A stretch of DNA of 64,000 nucleotides from Zygnema cylindricum (GCA_037447655.1 JBBHKE010003114.1:1-64000); one strand, 5' to 3'. Shown: positions 44,195-57,117, counted from the stretch's first letter. Program-made: numbers and translations. The notes: generated by a model not told the origin, from the letters alone.

Positions 44195-46470
44195 TCAACA
44201 AAACCCCAACATAACTAAAAATCTACGCAAAGCAACTAGGTAAGTCCTCGAACCGCGGAGGAGCATGAGGAGGGAGTTCCAGGACACATCGACCATCCAT
44301 AGCCGCAATGGACCATTCAAGGAGGATAGAAGCCTACACTCGTTGTAGGGCCACCGACAAACGTTGACGGTAGAAAAAAGTAAGTATTGAAACAGAAGGG
44401 CTTCTAAGTCCTCGCCGCACGAAAGAACGCCGACCACAAGCACGGAGGAACTCGTCCAAAGCCACACCCATACAACCAAATATCTCGACCGCCATTGGAA
44501 TAAAACCATCCATAGCATCACGATGGGCATAATCACGCTCCTTCCTCCTAACTGCGTCACGTGCGGCCACACCCATATGTCGAGTTGCTTGACTGACAAA
44601 TGTATCAGAGGTAGGGTTCGCCAAAACAACGTCACCAAATGTACGGCACGCACCATCTAGTAATACAATGTCAATCCGACGGGAAGGAATAATGTGGGAA
44701 ACTTCCCAACGGACAGATCATCCCTCTTTGGAAACGATAGTAGTAATGGTGTTTTTAACTATAACGTGCGCCTGAATTAACTCGCCCACGTGGGAGCAAC
44801 AAAGCAAATGAACGCCTTCGGGCTCAAGAACGTGGTCACACAAACAAACAATTGAGCAAAGCAAAGGTTGGTGAGGGAGATTAAGCCGAAACCTAAGGGT
44901 CGTGGTGAATTGAGCCAAGGTGAATCAGAGGGTAGATAAGATAGAAATAGCCAATAGCCAAGCTCCGAAACCAAGTCCACCACAGGAAAGAAAGTGTGCA
45001 CTCAAAGAATCAAAAAGAAACGCCTCGAGAAGCTTAGACTTAATAGCGGGGACAACCTTATAAGAAATAGATTATTGAACACGTGGAACTGATGTCGAAA
45101 CCGTAAAAATTTATGGTTTCCTTTGTGAAGTTTTCTAGGTCTAAAATGTGTAAAATAAAATGCAAGAAATCAGCAAAGGCAGCCTGCCTCTTACTCCTCT
45201 CTCAATTCTTCACACTTGTTCTAGTCACTCAAGACTACAGAGGGAGCAAGAGCCATGGCCGCCTAGGCTGAAAGACAACAAGTAGCTAAGGTTAGAGTTA
45301 CCAAAAAAGAAACTTTAAAAAGACGGACACACCCAGGATTTGATCCTTATACCTCTTTTCTGTCAGAGTAGCTAGTAGCCGTTAGGGTTGTCTTTTAGGC
45401 TAGGAATTGTGCTGAGATATATGGGGCGTGATAGTTACTAAAACACTAACTTGTAGACCATTTCATTTACCTGAAAGAAACAGACTAGTGAACATAGACT
45501 CTGTTTGACAAAAAATGTGAACCAAGATATCGCACGAAACAAATGCATTGCACATTTGTTTCAACGGCTAATATCAAAATCCGGTTTGATCGAATGGCCA
45601 CCGTGGGAGTCGACATCGCGGAATGGTCGTCTTGGCGGTTTTCGGCTACCGCCTCACCAATTGACATGTGGCGCTACCTTATTTGCTCGTCGCATTTTCG
45701 GAGCGCACCAAAAGGAGTTTGGATATGACAGGCGTCCACTTCTTGACCATGCCGTACAGTGGACGTACATAAAGTACTTCGGCCACAACACCTTTACAGT
45801 TACTTGATTGGTGCGGTACACTAGTAGAAGGGGGTTTAGAGAGGGGTTTAGAAAACAGCCAAAACTTAGGTAGCCGCCTCTCTCTCAGAGCGCATTTGTA
45901 CAAAAGGTCATCTTTGACCATCAGCGTGATTCTTTTTGCGGCAGATTCAGGGGAGTCTTAGCTTCACAGGGGTGAAGTCAGTTCAGTTAGTTGTTTGCTA
46001 GGGTGGCACTGAGTCTCGTGCAAACTCAAACGGGTTAGGGCTATCTTAGAGGCTTTGTGTGAGCTGCCTACTCTGAGGACCTATGGAGGTCTCAGAATTG
46101 CAGAAACAAGAGTGGAAAGAACTGGCATATCCGCGATAGTGGGTGGAGTAAGAGAACGAGATGCATCGAGAAGGGTCCGCTGGAAAGCGAGCACGCCGTT
46201 CGGAACTCGGGGTACAATGGTTGCAAGAATAGGAGTGTCCCCGGCCAAAAAACGAGAGACAATAGTAGAGGCAACAAGGCACCAACTTCCCAAATAGGCA
46301 GCGGGAGGAACAAGGGTCGTCGATAGTAAACCCAAATCGACTGGAAGGGAGGCCTGGATACGGGTTGCAAGCCCTGACTCGCGATCAAAAGCCCCACGAC
46401 CTAACAAAGTACGAAGGATGTCCATGAGGCGATCGTCAAATGTAGAAAGGGACGACACAAAAGTAGGAGT
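44195..46470 (-). pseudogene. Reverse-transcriptase-type ORF, C-terminal part, split by a solo LTR
   Basis: Reading minus from 46458: GLLSTTLVPPAAYLGSWCLV and PVLSTLVS. After removing the LTR with one GAAAC copy the frame continues: AIKSKLLEAF, TLAQFTTTLRFRLNLPHQ, CLCDHVLEPEGVHLLCCSHV, then RRIDIVLLDGACRTFGDVVL and RKERDYAHRDAMDGFIPMAV. It ends RFEDLPSCFA. This matches the C-terminal segment of widespread plant ORFs annotated as putative reverse transcriptases (CSH, RRVDIV, DVVIADP patterns). The RT core itself is not in the window. Several in-frame stops. I assign the family by motif memory. Confidence 0.65.
45102..46102 (+). mobile_element. Solo LTR of the B/F copia family
   Basis: 1001 bp. 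GAAAC lies on both sides (45097-45101 and 46103-46107). The start CGTAAAAATT is a mutated TGTAAA and the end is ATGGAGGTCTCAGAATTGCA. No internal sequence remains, as expected after LTR-LTR recombination. Confidence 0.92.
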
Positions 46471-48007
46471 GGGAGGGGATTACATTAAATCATTCTTTGT
46501 ATTTTTTTACTTAATAAAGTAAAATTTTGCACAGTTAGACACCAACCACACGCCACACTTTTTAAAACGATACTATATTAGAGTTATTAACGCTAATTTA
46601 AACATACCTTAAATAATGTAAAAAAACATTTAGAGCTATTTATTCTATTTTGGGTTCGAGGGTCAAAATTTGGGAGCACCAAATTAGCGTTATTAACATT
46701 AATTTCGATTCACGGTGTAGTGACAGTGATGGAAACCTCGTGTCCTCAAAGGTAGTCATACTCGCTGATTCTTAAACCACGAGTCAATTTTAGGCTGCAC
46801 AACATGTTCAGCCAATAATGGCATGTCCAAACTCTGTAATCATAGTTACAAAGTTTTACTTTTCTTCCTTTGCCTGACGAACAAACAATTAGTCAGAGTC
46901 TGACTCAAAAGTTTATTAAATCTTTCCTTTAAAAATGAAAAATCCTGCACTAGTTATCCATCGTTCACCAGAACATCTCCAGAAGATGGTTCAGACGAGT
47001 GGTAAGCTATGTGCATCAGCTACCTATAATTTTAAAAGCATGGCCCATGCGACAGAGCAGGTATGAAGGACTAGCAAAGCAAGTACAAAGGAGCATCTGT
47101 CTGCACTGCAACGAGTAGCCGTGATCTGGCCAGACTGCGAGCGGCGCAGACTTTGCTGCCAATGAGTTTGCCCGCAACATACTGACACTCGTGGGATTTG
47201 CAGTTACACCTCGAACCAAAAAAAAAGGTTTATCCCCAACAAAAGCAATGCCTCCAGAACATAAAAGCATAATTAGGATGCAATACATACCTCTCAGCTG
47301 ATAGCAACATCAATATGTGACACACATCACATCACAATTCACATCACAATTTAAAACGGTTAGTTGATAGGACCTAACAGAGAGTCCCACTAGTCAGGGT
47401 AGCTTAAGCACGCTTCAAGACTGTAACCAGGTACCATACTCTCCACAAGGCCAAGCAGATATGGCTTTTATAGCTCATGACAATGCAATGAATTTTATCT
47501 GCTCCACCATTCAACCTTTAAACCCCTTTCAGAAGGCGCATTACCACACATGCATCATTTCCCTTTACCATTTCCCACCATTCCAGTTATAACATGTACT
47601 ATCATATCGACTTGTATCCACGATGGGCAAAAGCTAAACGGGGAAAGAACCAAAGTTCTGTTACTCACAAAGAAGCGCAATTATACAAAAAAAAATTGTA
47701 CAAACTCCCATGGAATAATGGGCAGTAAAGTGAAATCAATTAGTCTCAACGGTGTACAAGGGAGGAAACTACAAACAACAATACTATCCTAATTACAAGT
47801 CATGGTCTTCTCTGCTATAAGATTCGAATAAGTAAATGTAGGTGTCATTAAAAGATAATGTGGGAGCAGAGATGAATTGGCATCTGCCATTCCCGTCTAG
47901 AATTGCCACAGAATATTACTGCCAGCCCTTTGGACACCTACAGAATACAGGAACCTTTCTGTGTTCTACATCAGTATAAAAATTTGAAAGTATATTGTTC
48001 ACTACAC
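46471..48007. other. Intergenic with a palindromic repeat; LysM gene 3' side
   Basis: An 18-bp inverted repeat (gttattaacgctaattta at 46583-46600 against 46680-46697, about 16 of 18) brackets ~80 bp and may be a small MITE. The region near 47300-48007 probably holds the 3' UTR of the LysM gene. No other gene was recognised. Confidence 0.5.
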
Positions 48008-50877
48008 TTAATCCATCGCTGCTTTACTACCATTACGCCTGAGAGGCACACCTTTCAATCCTCCTCCCGCAGACTTGTCCGGGATCTTCTGACCAGCAGT
48101 AGCCTCATAACTGAAGGGACTCGAGAAAGAGGTAGTCAAATTGGAGGGACTGGCAATCACACGTCCTGTTTGAGCACTGGATCCTTTAAGCAAAGGGGAA
48201 CTCACTGATTTTTTTAACGACGAGCCTAGTTCTTCCAACCCTGAGTCTGTACTTCTCCCCTCCCTATTGGTACTGGTTTCATCTTCTGAACATCCCCATT
48301 TGGACGTCATCTCACCTCTACTCTCCATGTAATGCCAGCCGTTAGAGGAGAGAGAAGTTCCACTTCCTACAGAAAACTGAGAGACGTTTTCGGCGGGAAT
48401 TTCTGGTTTAGGTTTAGGCCCCCGTCCTGGCATATCCCCCCTACTGCTTCTGCTTATTACAGGCAAGACTCCCATGTCAGATAAAGATTTACGTGGCCCA
48501 TCTTTTCCCCCTAATTGAATAGGTAAGTTTGAAAAACTGCCCCCTCCAACATCCCCTCGAGTTCTCCTGCGCGTCAACCTTTCCCCCTGGGGATCCTCTG
48601 TACTTCCTCTTCCTACCTCTCCTGCGATACCAACAGGAACGAAATTGTCCCTGTGAGCCCTAGCAAGTTCCTCCACCACAGCTGCCACTTCCTCCGCCTG
48701 CGAACTCCTCCTACCTCGTCTACCACTTATCTTTCTCCTAATACCAGCTCCAAAGTCCTCTGCTGTCTCTCCAAACGAATCCGGTCGAACGTGGCTAACT
48801 CCTGACAGAAGAGGAAAACCTTCTCCATCTTCTCCTTCTTCTTCTTCTTCTCCTTCTCCTCCTCCCTGGGCTCTCATGGCTCCAAAATCCCAACGGCTTT
48901 TTTCCTCTTCTCTTCTATATCCATTATCCCAACGGGTATTATGAGAAGCGATGTCACTCTCTTGTCTGCTCTGGTCCGTTGCACCATCCAATACATCTTT
49001 TCGATCCGGACTAACCAAAGCCCACCTGTTTGAAGGTGGGGATGGTGGTGAAAAAGGCTCCTCTTCTGAATGGATTTCTGCATCTGATTTGTACACTAAC
49101 ATTTCTGTTCCTTCCTCTTCCTTGCGTCGAGGTGGTGATCTGAGGCCATAATAGCCCCGTAAAAGTCCCATGGCGGGAGAAAGGGCGCGTTTTTCTGCAG
49201 GTCCTTTATCAGGACTTGACATTTTTGCTCCTGCTGCAGCAGGCGGTTGATGGCTGCAAACATTTAAGATGCATTTAAGGTTGATGATCAGCTCAAGCAA
49301 TAACCAAGTGAATATGATGAGGTTATAAACGAAAACACATTTCTACTATAAAAATCTGTGTCAACTTTCAAAAAACTAATAAACTAACATGACGAAAGCA
49401 ATGCTCTCAGTGGTCGATGAAGTCTGAAACTGAGTGTTAAAACTGAGTGTGGATGAGATTGCCGAGATGGAAAAATGACATGTCTTTGACGAATGCCTGA
49501 CAAAAAGACACATTCGCTTGAATTCTGATTGACACAAAATATTAGAAGAAATTTGATGCGGAAAAATAGGGTTATATCACAAATGTTAACTAGCAGCCAC
49601 AACCTCAAGAACCCTAAAAAATAAGCCCCTTCAAACGACTAAGCTCTTAGGTTTGCGCGTTGTTGATTAGGTGTAGAAGCTACCAACCTTTGGTTCCTTG
49701 ACGATACTGAGGCAGTGGTGAGAGCTGCAGACGGTGGATGTGGTCCAGGCAGTGGTATCCGCAGCGTCTTTTGTGCAAACATCTGGCGATCATCAATCAG
49801 CCGATTTGTTCGCTTGATGTCCATTACCTGTGGAGGGAACAAAAAATATCATCCAACGGGACAACGAACTCCTTACCCAGAATGTATTGATTGCAGATGT
49901 GCAATAAATGTGTAACACCAATATTCTTGATGAAATAATAATAAAGAAAAAAGCAAACAAAAACCAATGCCGAATGTCAATGCAGCTGATCGTCCCTGCA
50001 GCATTGTTGAATGCCTTGTCATATCACATGCCAGCACCGTTAAGCTGCATGCTTTCTTTATTTATGTGATCGTGACAACATCTCACGACAGGGAAACTGA
50101 GGCCCATCAAGACAGGATAACGATTATGCAGACCAAAACTAACATAAGCAATTAGCAATCGGACCCAAGCCAGAATCTCTCAGCTTATCAAACAATCCAG
50201 GCATCAAATACCTGACTGAATATGGACTATAATAGTATGACATTTACTGCAAGTCCAACACAAGTAGCTTTAAAACATAATTACATAGGGTGAGAGGATC
50301 TGATTCACTTTCTGGCCTATGTTGAACAAAAGGATATAGTTTACGATTGAGAAAAATCAGGAGGAAGACAACAAAAATCTGCACTATATTCCCATAGGGA
50401 AAAGCAACATTATGAAGGACTATGGAAACGAGTGAGGATATGCCAAGTGTATCTGAAGTTAACATGAAATGCATGACGATTCACGCTAAAAGTTGCAAGA
50501 CAGAATTCTAAATCCTGAGATCAGATACCAAGGCATCCACTGTCTTTCAAATCTGAAAAAACGAGATCCTGCAACTTGCTGTGCAGTAAGAAAAAGCCGT
50601 TGGTATCAATCTAAAATGAGTTTGTGCAACAAAAGGTCCTAGCTCAGCAAATCACAAGCCTCAGAAATGATTATGGTCCACCTTTGTACAGATGGAAGTT
50701 TTCAGAAGCGTCCATGTTTCAACATTGGCATACCTCAACTCCATACTTGATAGCTAAACCGGCCAATGTATCAGTTTTGCAAATGCCATGGACTATGTAG
50801 CCACGTCCATCATCATCGTACACAACGCTCACAGTCGTGTTCGAAAATGGTTCAGGAACAGAAGATTTATTTGCCAT
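48008..50877 (-). CDS. LysM-domain protein, 3 exons, 509 aa
   Basis: Exons on the minus strand are 50877-50734, 49827-49688 and 49253-48008, with borders GAG-GTATGC, CCACAG-GTAATG, CAAAG-GTTGG and TTGCAG-CCATC. Phases match throughout. The LysM domain spans about residues 27-76: YIVHGICKTDTLAGLAIKYG, then VEVMDIKRTNRL, MFAQKTLRIPL. Exon 1 encodes its first half. No signal peptide or membrane segment is seen, so it fits the intracellular plant LysM proteins rather than receptor-type LysM proteins, which bind chitin-like glycans outside the cell. The remaining ~430 residues are Ser/Arg/Gly/Glu-rich and probably disordered. They include an acidic run (GEGEEEEEGEDGEG) and a conserved-looking end KIPDKSAGGGLKGVPLRRNG. 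Molecular role unknown. Confidence 0.9.
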
Positions 50878-52251
50878 CCTCTCTCCGCTACAGCACTAAA
50901 TAGACAAGATCAAGCAGGATGTATATGCTACAGCTAGCTCAACCGATCATGGCTTAACCTGGCTCCGATCTAGTCCTTCAGCGGATATTTATAAGGCCGG
51001 CAACATCACCTTCACATCAAACGAAGAACCATAAAAAAAAGTCGTTGGGACACTCAACGTCAACAATGAAGGAGAAAATCTAATACGCCTCTCTCGCTTC
51101 GCTAATGAGACGCTGACGAAAGCTGTTAAGGTAAAGCAGTCGGAGCTTGAGGAGAATACGAGTTTGATATGCCGATGGATCACCATGGATGGTCTACCGT
51201 ACTGTAACAGCCATAGATAAAAATAGCACTAGATAAGTTAGGTGGAAGTCATAAAAGTGACTCTGCATGAGTGGTGCTACAACGTCCATAACAAGCCTGT
51301 AGCATGCTCGCACGTGCAAAACCATGCATCCAGGCGGTTTCTCTGTGCCGTTGGTTTCTGGTTGAAATGAAACAAAATAGACCCGCACTTGGCGCCATGG
51401 TGCTACAAGTGCCGTACATCATTAGCGACCATGAGCCTTTTCGCGTCGATGTAGCGTGTCAAGTACGTCTCATATCGCCCACGATTCGTTCTGCGAAGAG
51501 ATTCGCAAAGGATCAATACGCGATACACATCTGCTGGATGCAGCCGATTGGCGATGCGATGTGGCTGACGTAATGGATGATGTCACAGTGTAAAAAAAAC
51601 AGTCGCAAAACGCTACAGTACAGTACACCGCCAATCGCTATTAGCGTTGTGTACACTAATACCGTCTCGCTTTTTTTTCGTTTTATTCTCCATTAGCGTA
51701 GTTCATTCTATTTTTTTCTTTACTCTATTTAAGGTTATTTTGTTGGTACTGTAAAGAACAGGTTACTCTTTTCGTGTTACATGGGACGTGCCCTAAGAAA
51801 GGGAAGCCAATCATCGCGTTACGTCTTTAACATACGGAATATTGAAAGTTTGAATTTTCAATTTTGGGAGGAAGAGCAAAACCTAGACACCGACAAATCT
51901 CAACTGCGGATAGCGGTTCAGGGTTCAAGTCATGCGTGTCTTGCGACACGATTTCTCCATCGTTGACCATTCTGAGCAATGTTGTACTGCCATTTGGCAT
52001 GTTCAACACGTTCGCAACCTATTTCTGCGCTTCCATTGGCCGTCCTTGTTCACCTCGATTAAATTGCGACACTGTGCGACTTCATGGGCGTCGTCTGTGT
52101 GGCTTTCCGGAGGCAGCCATAGATTCTTCAAAATCCTCATCTACATTTGTTTTCCTTTCAGCAAATCTTCTCTGCGTCGACAGTGTCTGGGCGGGTCGTC
52201 GTGAGCTTTTTCCTTATAATTTTTTAACGTTGATTACTTTTGGTGGAATCT
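50878..52251. promoter_or_regulatory. Shared 1.37-kb divergent intergenic region
   Basis: Separates the LysM gene start (minus) from the caprin-like gene start (plus) and must hold both promoters and 5' UTRs. It contains a cgctattagcg motif at 51637-51647 that resembles MITE ends seen elsewhere in the window. No clear TATA box can be assigned to either gene. Confidence 0.5.
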
Positions 52252-55200
52252 ATGGCGGGAGGCGGGCATGTCGTGGACTCAGTACCGGCTGCTTCCGAGG
52301 GAACGACAGCTGTTGCAGGAGGCGCTGTAAATGGAGAAGATGGAGGATATTTTCGTGCGGAAGGGCCTGTTATGGTGATGATGTCAAAGAGACTGAGGGC
52401 TCTAAGAAAAAAAGCCAACCGCATTGCTCAAATTGAGGAAGCAAGGTCAAATGGCAAGAGTGTCAACAAGGAACAGGAAGAGATGCTCCGCTCCAAGCCA
52501 TCGGTGTTGTTATTAATTGAAGAATACGAGAGGATTCGGGCGCCTCTGCAGGCCTCAGTAAAGGAAGAGCTTGCAGAAGCTGAGAAAGCATTTCTTACAC
52601 AGGCTTTGCAACAAAGGGCTGCTGCTGCGGCTGCTGAAAGTGAAGCCGCTGCACAGGCGGCACAAAAGGAAAACTTAGAAGGATCTGGACACAATGTTGG
52701 AGCAAGGTCGGAGGCTGGCGGTGAAGGCAGTGATGAAAGAAAGGCGGAGGAGACTCAAGGTGGCGGTTCAGAAGGTGAAGCTGGCGAGGATGCAGGGCTC
52801 AGGGATAAGATTGACAGTAATGATGTTGTGAAGCTTGTGGAGCTGCTCTATTTCGGTGCCCTATTTGATGTCAAGGTAGCTGTAGGAGCCGGGGCTCCTG
52901 GAAGTGAAATGGAGGTTTTGCGATGGCGACGTGAACAAGAACGGAATTCTTGTTTGTCTTATGATGTTGTGTCGGACGATGATGCAACGCCTCCACTCAC
53001 CGAGCAAGATTTGGACGCGATATCTGCTCTCAGCCGGCTGTTGACCGTTCGAAGTCCCAATTCTGGAAACCATCGTGAGGCTGTACAGCGTTGCATGGAG
53101 CATGTTACCAAATACTTTCAAGGGGCGGAAGAGCCAATTGACGACAGCCTCCAATTGTCATGTAGGTTATTGGCTCTTCCCCATGCTCCTGGTTTGGATT
53201 TTGTTGAACATCCAATTTTCCTGGATAATGGTTTCAAATTATTTTTGCAAATGTGGTTGACATTTAGTCATAAGGGTGTTTAACCTTCATGCATACGGAG
53301 GATAAATTCGCAACCTTAATGTTGTAAGTGCTTCATGTTTCTTCATTATTACATTAGTTGAAACTTCCGAGTATGCTGCCATATCCCCTGTGGTTGCACG
53401 GCATTTTGTTTCTCATTGTTTTTTTCCCTTGGTCAGACAAGCCGGTTATTACTGAAACTGGTTGAAGCGTCATCTAAGGACAGTAACTGTATAAATGAGT
53501 TACACTGTGTTTGACTCACATGTAAAACCATGGGCTTTATGAGACTGGAAGGTTATTTCACAGTCAATGCACTTGTCATATGAATGTTTTTAGCATATCT
53601 TGGTCTGGAACGTTCAGTCATGGTGCTTCTTGTTTTTCTTTGATCCTGAGTTGGGAACAAGCAAACAGGCCGTTTGCCGCATTCTGTAGAATAAAATTTG
53701 GAAAGATGCTTAACCTCCTCGCTGTTAGTCCACTGATGCTCAAGATTTTCGCTTGATCTTTCTCTTGGACAGATTCACAGGTAAAGGACTGGCTGAGACG
53801 TATAGTAATGTCGGAATTTTTTACTCGACGTGTTTTGGATGTAAACCCTGAAGTTGCTGCTGCCGCTGCTGCATCCGGGCAGTTTGTCAGTGAAGCACTT
53901 CCGGAGCCTCAGGTTCCGGAGGTTGGACAGCCATATACAGCCGGAGAAGGGGAGGGTGCCCACTATGCTCCACAGGTAGGCTCGTCAAAGAGAACTGTTT
54001 AATCTGTTAAGTCTGTTTTTTGCTGAAGAGGAAGCGTTGCACTGAATCCCTTTGCTTTCAAAGTGGTGTAAATAGTCTGTAGCAATTCTCCTTCCTGTTC
54101 CAATTTACATTGTTGCAATTGCCCTTTTATAAAAGTACTGACAATTGAGTATCGGACTCAAAGCTGATTTGAGGTTCTATTAGTGTTGCGTATCAGTAAA
54201 TTTCTTATATTGATAATTCATATAACCGATATTATTGGTTATCGAAAGGCAGGGGGGCTTGATATATCTCTCCGGGACCAACAAATTGTTCTCGCCGATA
54301 TATCGAGTAGTGAGGGGGGGTAAATCACGGGGGAGAGGGGGGAGGGGGTTCAGAATCCAGTCTGTACTTTGTACAACGAAAGTACTGAACCACACTATGG
54401 ACTCAGTCCAGAGCTATCCCGAGATTTTTTTTTTGGCTTTTTGGACTGATATATTGGTAAATTATTGCGATAATTTCCTTACTGAATCTATCGAAACGAT
54501 ATATTGATTATCGGTAGGTCCAAAAAAGGTGCATTGCTGTTATCGGTAAGAGGGTATCGATACACAACACTAGTTTTTATGGCAGGTTTGTGTGGACAAA
54601 GTGTTTGTTTTTTTTTTTGTTCGGAAATGCCATGCTCAATGTAAGGTGGTTTTTGATGTTTTTGTACCGGGCAGGAACAGGCTGGCGCACCTCAGTACTA
54701 TTCTGGTTCACAATATGCTGAATACGTTGTACCTGGACAGGATCGAGGGATTCCAGGAGGAAACACACAGCACATGCTTGTGTCTCCGGTCACGAGCTTT
54801 GTGCCACATGGGGGCTTTACTGTTGCAGAACCTTCTCAGGTAACAACGTCTTCTCTAGGCTGTTCAATTTCTGTAGAGGCAGTTGCCAAGGGTTTTAAGA
54901 CGGAAAGTTATGTTAAGCCATTCATCTACCTAATTCAGGCTACTTGAGATGTGTGTTGCAAGTGCAAACAAGCATTTGCTTTTCTGGATGAAGCACACAC
55001 ATAGGAGCAGTTATGAAAGTTTTTAGAAGACTTTTGACACGGACCTGGGTTTTGACCATAGTTAAATCGAGTTTTGGAGGCCCTTTTTCTGAGGTATTGC
55101 CTGCATAATGTCCGCACTGTCTCCCACACGTACAATGTCTTAAACTTCAGGTGTATTTTCTTTCTTCGGTGCCTTTGTCCTGTTGCTAGGTTCATGTGCA

Positions 55201-55741
55201 GTATCCTGCCCACGAATCCTTGAATTCAGATATCTCAACACAATCTGGTGATTCAGCACAACAGCCTCCATCCGAAGGTGGATATCTGCCCAACGGAGTC
55301 CAGTACACAGACCCGTCAGTAGTAGAAGGTCTCCACCAGGCTCAACAGCTCCAACAGCCACAACCGCAACATGGAACCCAGCAACAACAGCAACCGCAGC
55401 AACAGCAGCAGATTCCTATTCAAGGGGACGGCATGTCACAGGTACCGCCAGGGCAGTATATGGGGGCATCTCGTGGGCCAATGGGAGGTCGTCTTCAAAA
55501 CAACGTAGGACGCGGTTATGGTGGACGATCTCGTGGAGGAAGAATTCCAGGCCGAGGCGGTCGAGGCCAGTATGACCATCAGATGGGTGGAGTAGGAGGG
55601 TACGGTCAGGGAATGTACCGTGGAGGCCCTCGGGGTGGACGAGTACCTCGTGGAGGAGGGAGAGGCGGTTCTCAAGGCTGGGGAGGTGCTCCAGCCAATG
55701 GGGGCCCACCACCGCCTGTATCGGCTTCGGGATCGCAGTAG
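52252..55741 (+). CDS. Caprin-like coiled-coil and RGG-rich protein, 4 exons, 609 aa
   Basis: Exons 52252-53161, 53773-53975, 54675-54839 and 55190-55741; phases match (a split TAT codon joins exons 1 and 2, giving LSYSQVKDWLRR). The ATG at 52252 is the first in frame. Residues ~40-130 form a charged helix (MSKRLRALRKKANRIAQIEE, EEYERIRAPLQASVKEELAE) resembling the N-terminal homology region of caprin RNA-binding proteins. An Ala/Glu-rich linker follows, then a conserved-looking segment around SALSRLLTVRSPNSGN and MSEFFTRRVLDVNPEV. The C-terminal half is Gln-rich (QQQQQPQQQQQ) and ends in RGG/GRGG repeats, typical of RNA-binding tails. Likely a cytoplasmic RNA-binding or granule protein; the family assignment is inference. 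A MITE lies in intron 2. Confidence 0.85.
54181..54572. mobile_element. MITE-like element in caprin-like intron 2
   Basis: Starts TAGTGTTGCGTATC and ends GATACACAACACTA, a 14-bp inverted terminal repeat with one mismatch. Flanks GGTTCTAT and GTTTTTAT match at 6 of 8, which suggests the 8-bp duplication of hAT elements. The interior has further palindromic pieces (gatattattggttatcg, cgatatattgattatcgg) and no ORF. Confidence 0.7.
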
Positions 55742-56582
55742 TGAAGGGATTTCTGAACTTGAGTGGAAGCATTTGAGCTTCAAGCTCGTAGTGTGCATGG
55801 TAGAGAGCGGTTTGGAGACTGCATAAGCACCCCAAGGCATTTTCTGGTGCAGGTTTAAGGTGGCCTGCGATGTCATAATGTCTCTTGTAAAGTGCGAGGT
55901 TTTGGATCAAATTTTTGGTCTACAATGTCTTTTTTTGTTTGAATTTTTCTTAGAACATGGCAAAGTTGAAGAATATGGATTTGTATTCTTGAATCCTGTT
56001 AAGCCCCTTTTGTTGTCGTATCCTCTGTTCTGTCAACTTCTCCTTCTTTTATCAACTGTGTGGGTTTGTTGGCAAATCCATTAACATGTTTGTTTTGTAG
56101 TCTTGAAATGCTTTTTTCATTTTTTCTTTCCCCTTTGTACTCGGATGGTTTTTCATTGCAAGTTTTGCAATATGTATTTTTCTTCTTTTGAAAATGTTTT
56201 TCAGCATGCATGCCAATTGCAAAATGTAGACATCAGGTTAAAATGATAATTTCAAGATCATCATCTCCTGATGATGGCAGGATTTTTATTCATGTGAGCA
56301 AAATTCTCCTCAGGCTACCTAGTACTTGTTAGAGCTTTGTTAAAGTTTAACAGACCTTTTGGCCACTTAGTTGCCATTGAAAACCCGTCCATCTCGAACT
56401 GGACTGCCTTTCTCTGTCTAAAGCTAGAAGAACAAGTTCTCGATTGTTGGACAACCGTATTATCGACTGGTCCACGGACATTTCTTATTGGTCTTGGTTT
56501 AGTAGGTTCGCCGATATAAATGCGATGTACTAATAAAGGTGCAATTTCTGATAAGTAGGCAGTAAAGGGAGATGTAAGATAC
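55742..56582 (+). other. 3' UTR and downstream region of caprin-like gene
   Basis: T-rich sequence consistent with a 3' UTR to about 56300. The rest, up to the minisatellite, shows no gene. Confidence 0.5.
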
Positions 56583-57117
56583 AGCGATATGGATGCTATA
56601 CACCGATATGACTGAGATGCTAAGATGGCTGTGCTGCAGCGATATGACAGCGATGTATCGATATAGATGTGAGATGCCACGGTATGGCTGCGTTGAATGC
56701 CAATCCCCGATATGGCATGTGAACCGATATGGCTGCCATGCATCAATATGGACGCGATACTACGATATGGATGCGATGCTACGAGATGGATGTGATGCAA
56801 CAATATGGATGAGCTGCTATGATATCGATACCATGATCCGACATAGATGCCATGCATCGATATTGATGCCATGCACAATATGGTTACGATATTATGATAT
56901 GGATGCGAGAGTACGTTATGGATGCCGTGCTACGATATGGATGCCGTTCATTATGGATGCCATGCTACGATATGGATGCCAAGCAGGATATGGATGCGAT
57001 GCTCCGATATGGATGCCATGCATCGATATGGATTCAAAGCACTGGTAGCGATACCAAGAATCGTTGTGGATGCCATGTGTCGATACGCACACCGTGCATC
57101 GATATGGATACGATGCT
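56583..57117. repeat. 19-bp minisatellite array 1
   Basis: Imperfect repeats of catgctgcgatatggatgc (19 bp). Variants include tatgaacgc and gatacgatgct. Since 19 is not a multiple of three, all frames give similar HGIHIG/DMDAM-type ORFs. These are artefacts of the repeat. Confidence 0.9.

Noticed and set aside
44195-44656. 153-codon hydrophobic minus-strand ORF
   Set aside because: It is the shadow of the RT-type frame (RKERDYAHRDAMDGF) in another frame; the motif-bearing frame is preferred.
53162-53283. Extension of caprin-like exon 1 to the stop at 53283
   Set aside because: The donor GTAGGT at 53162 joins exon 2 in phase (LSYSQVKDWLRR), and the read-through tail ends at a stop without similarity to the rest.
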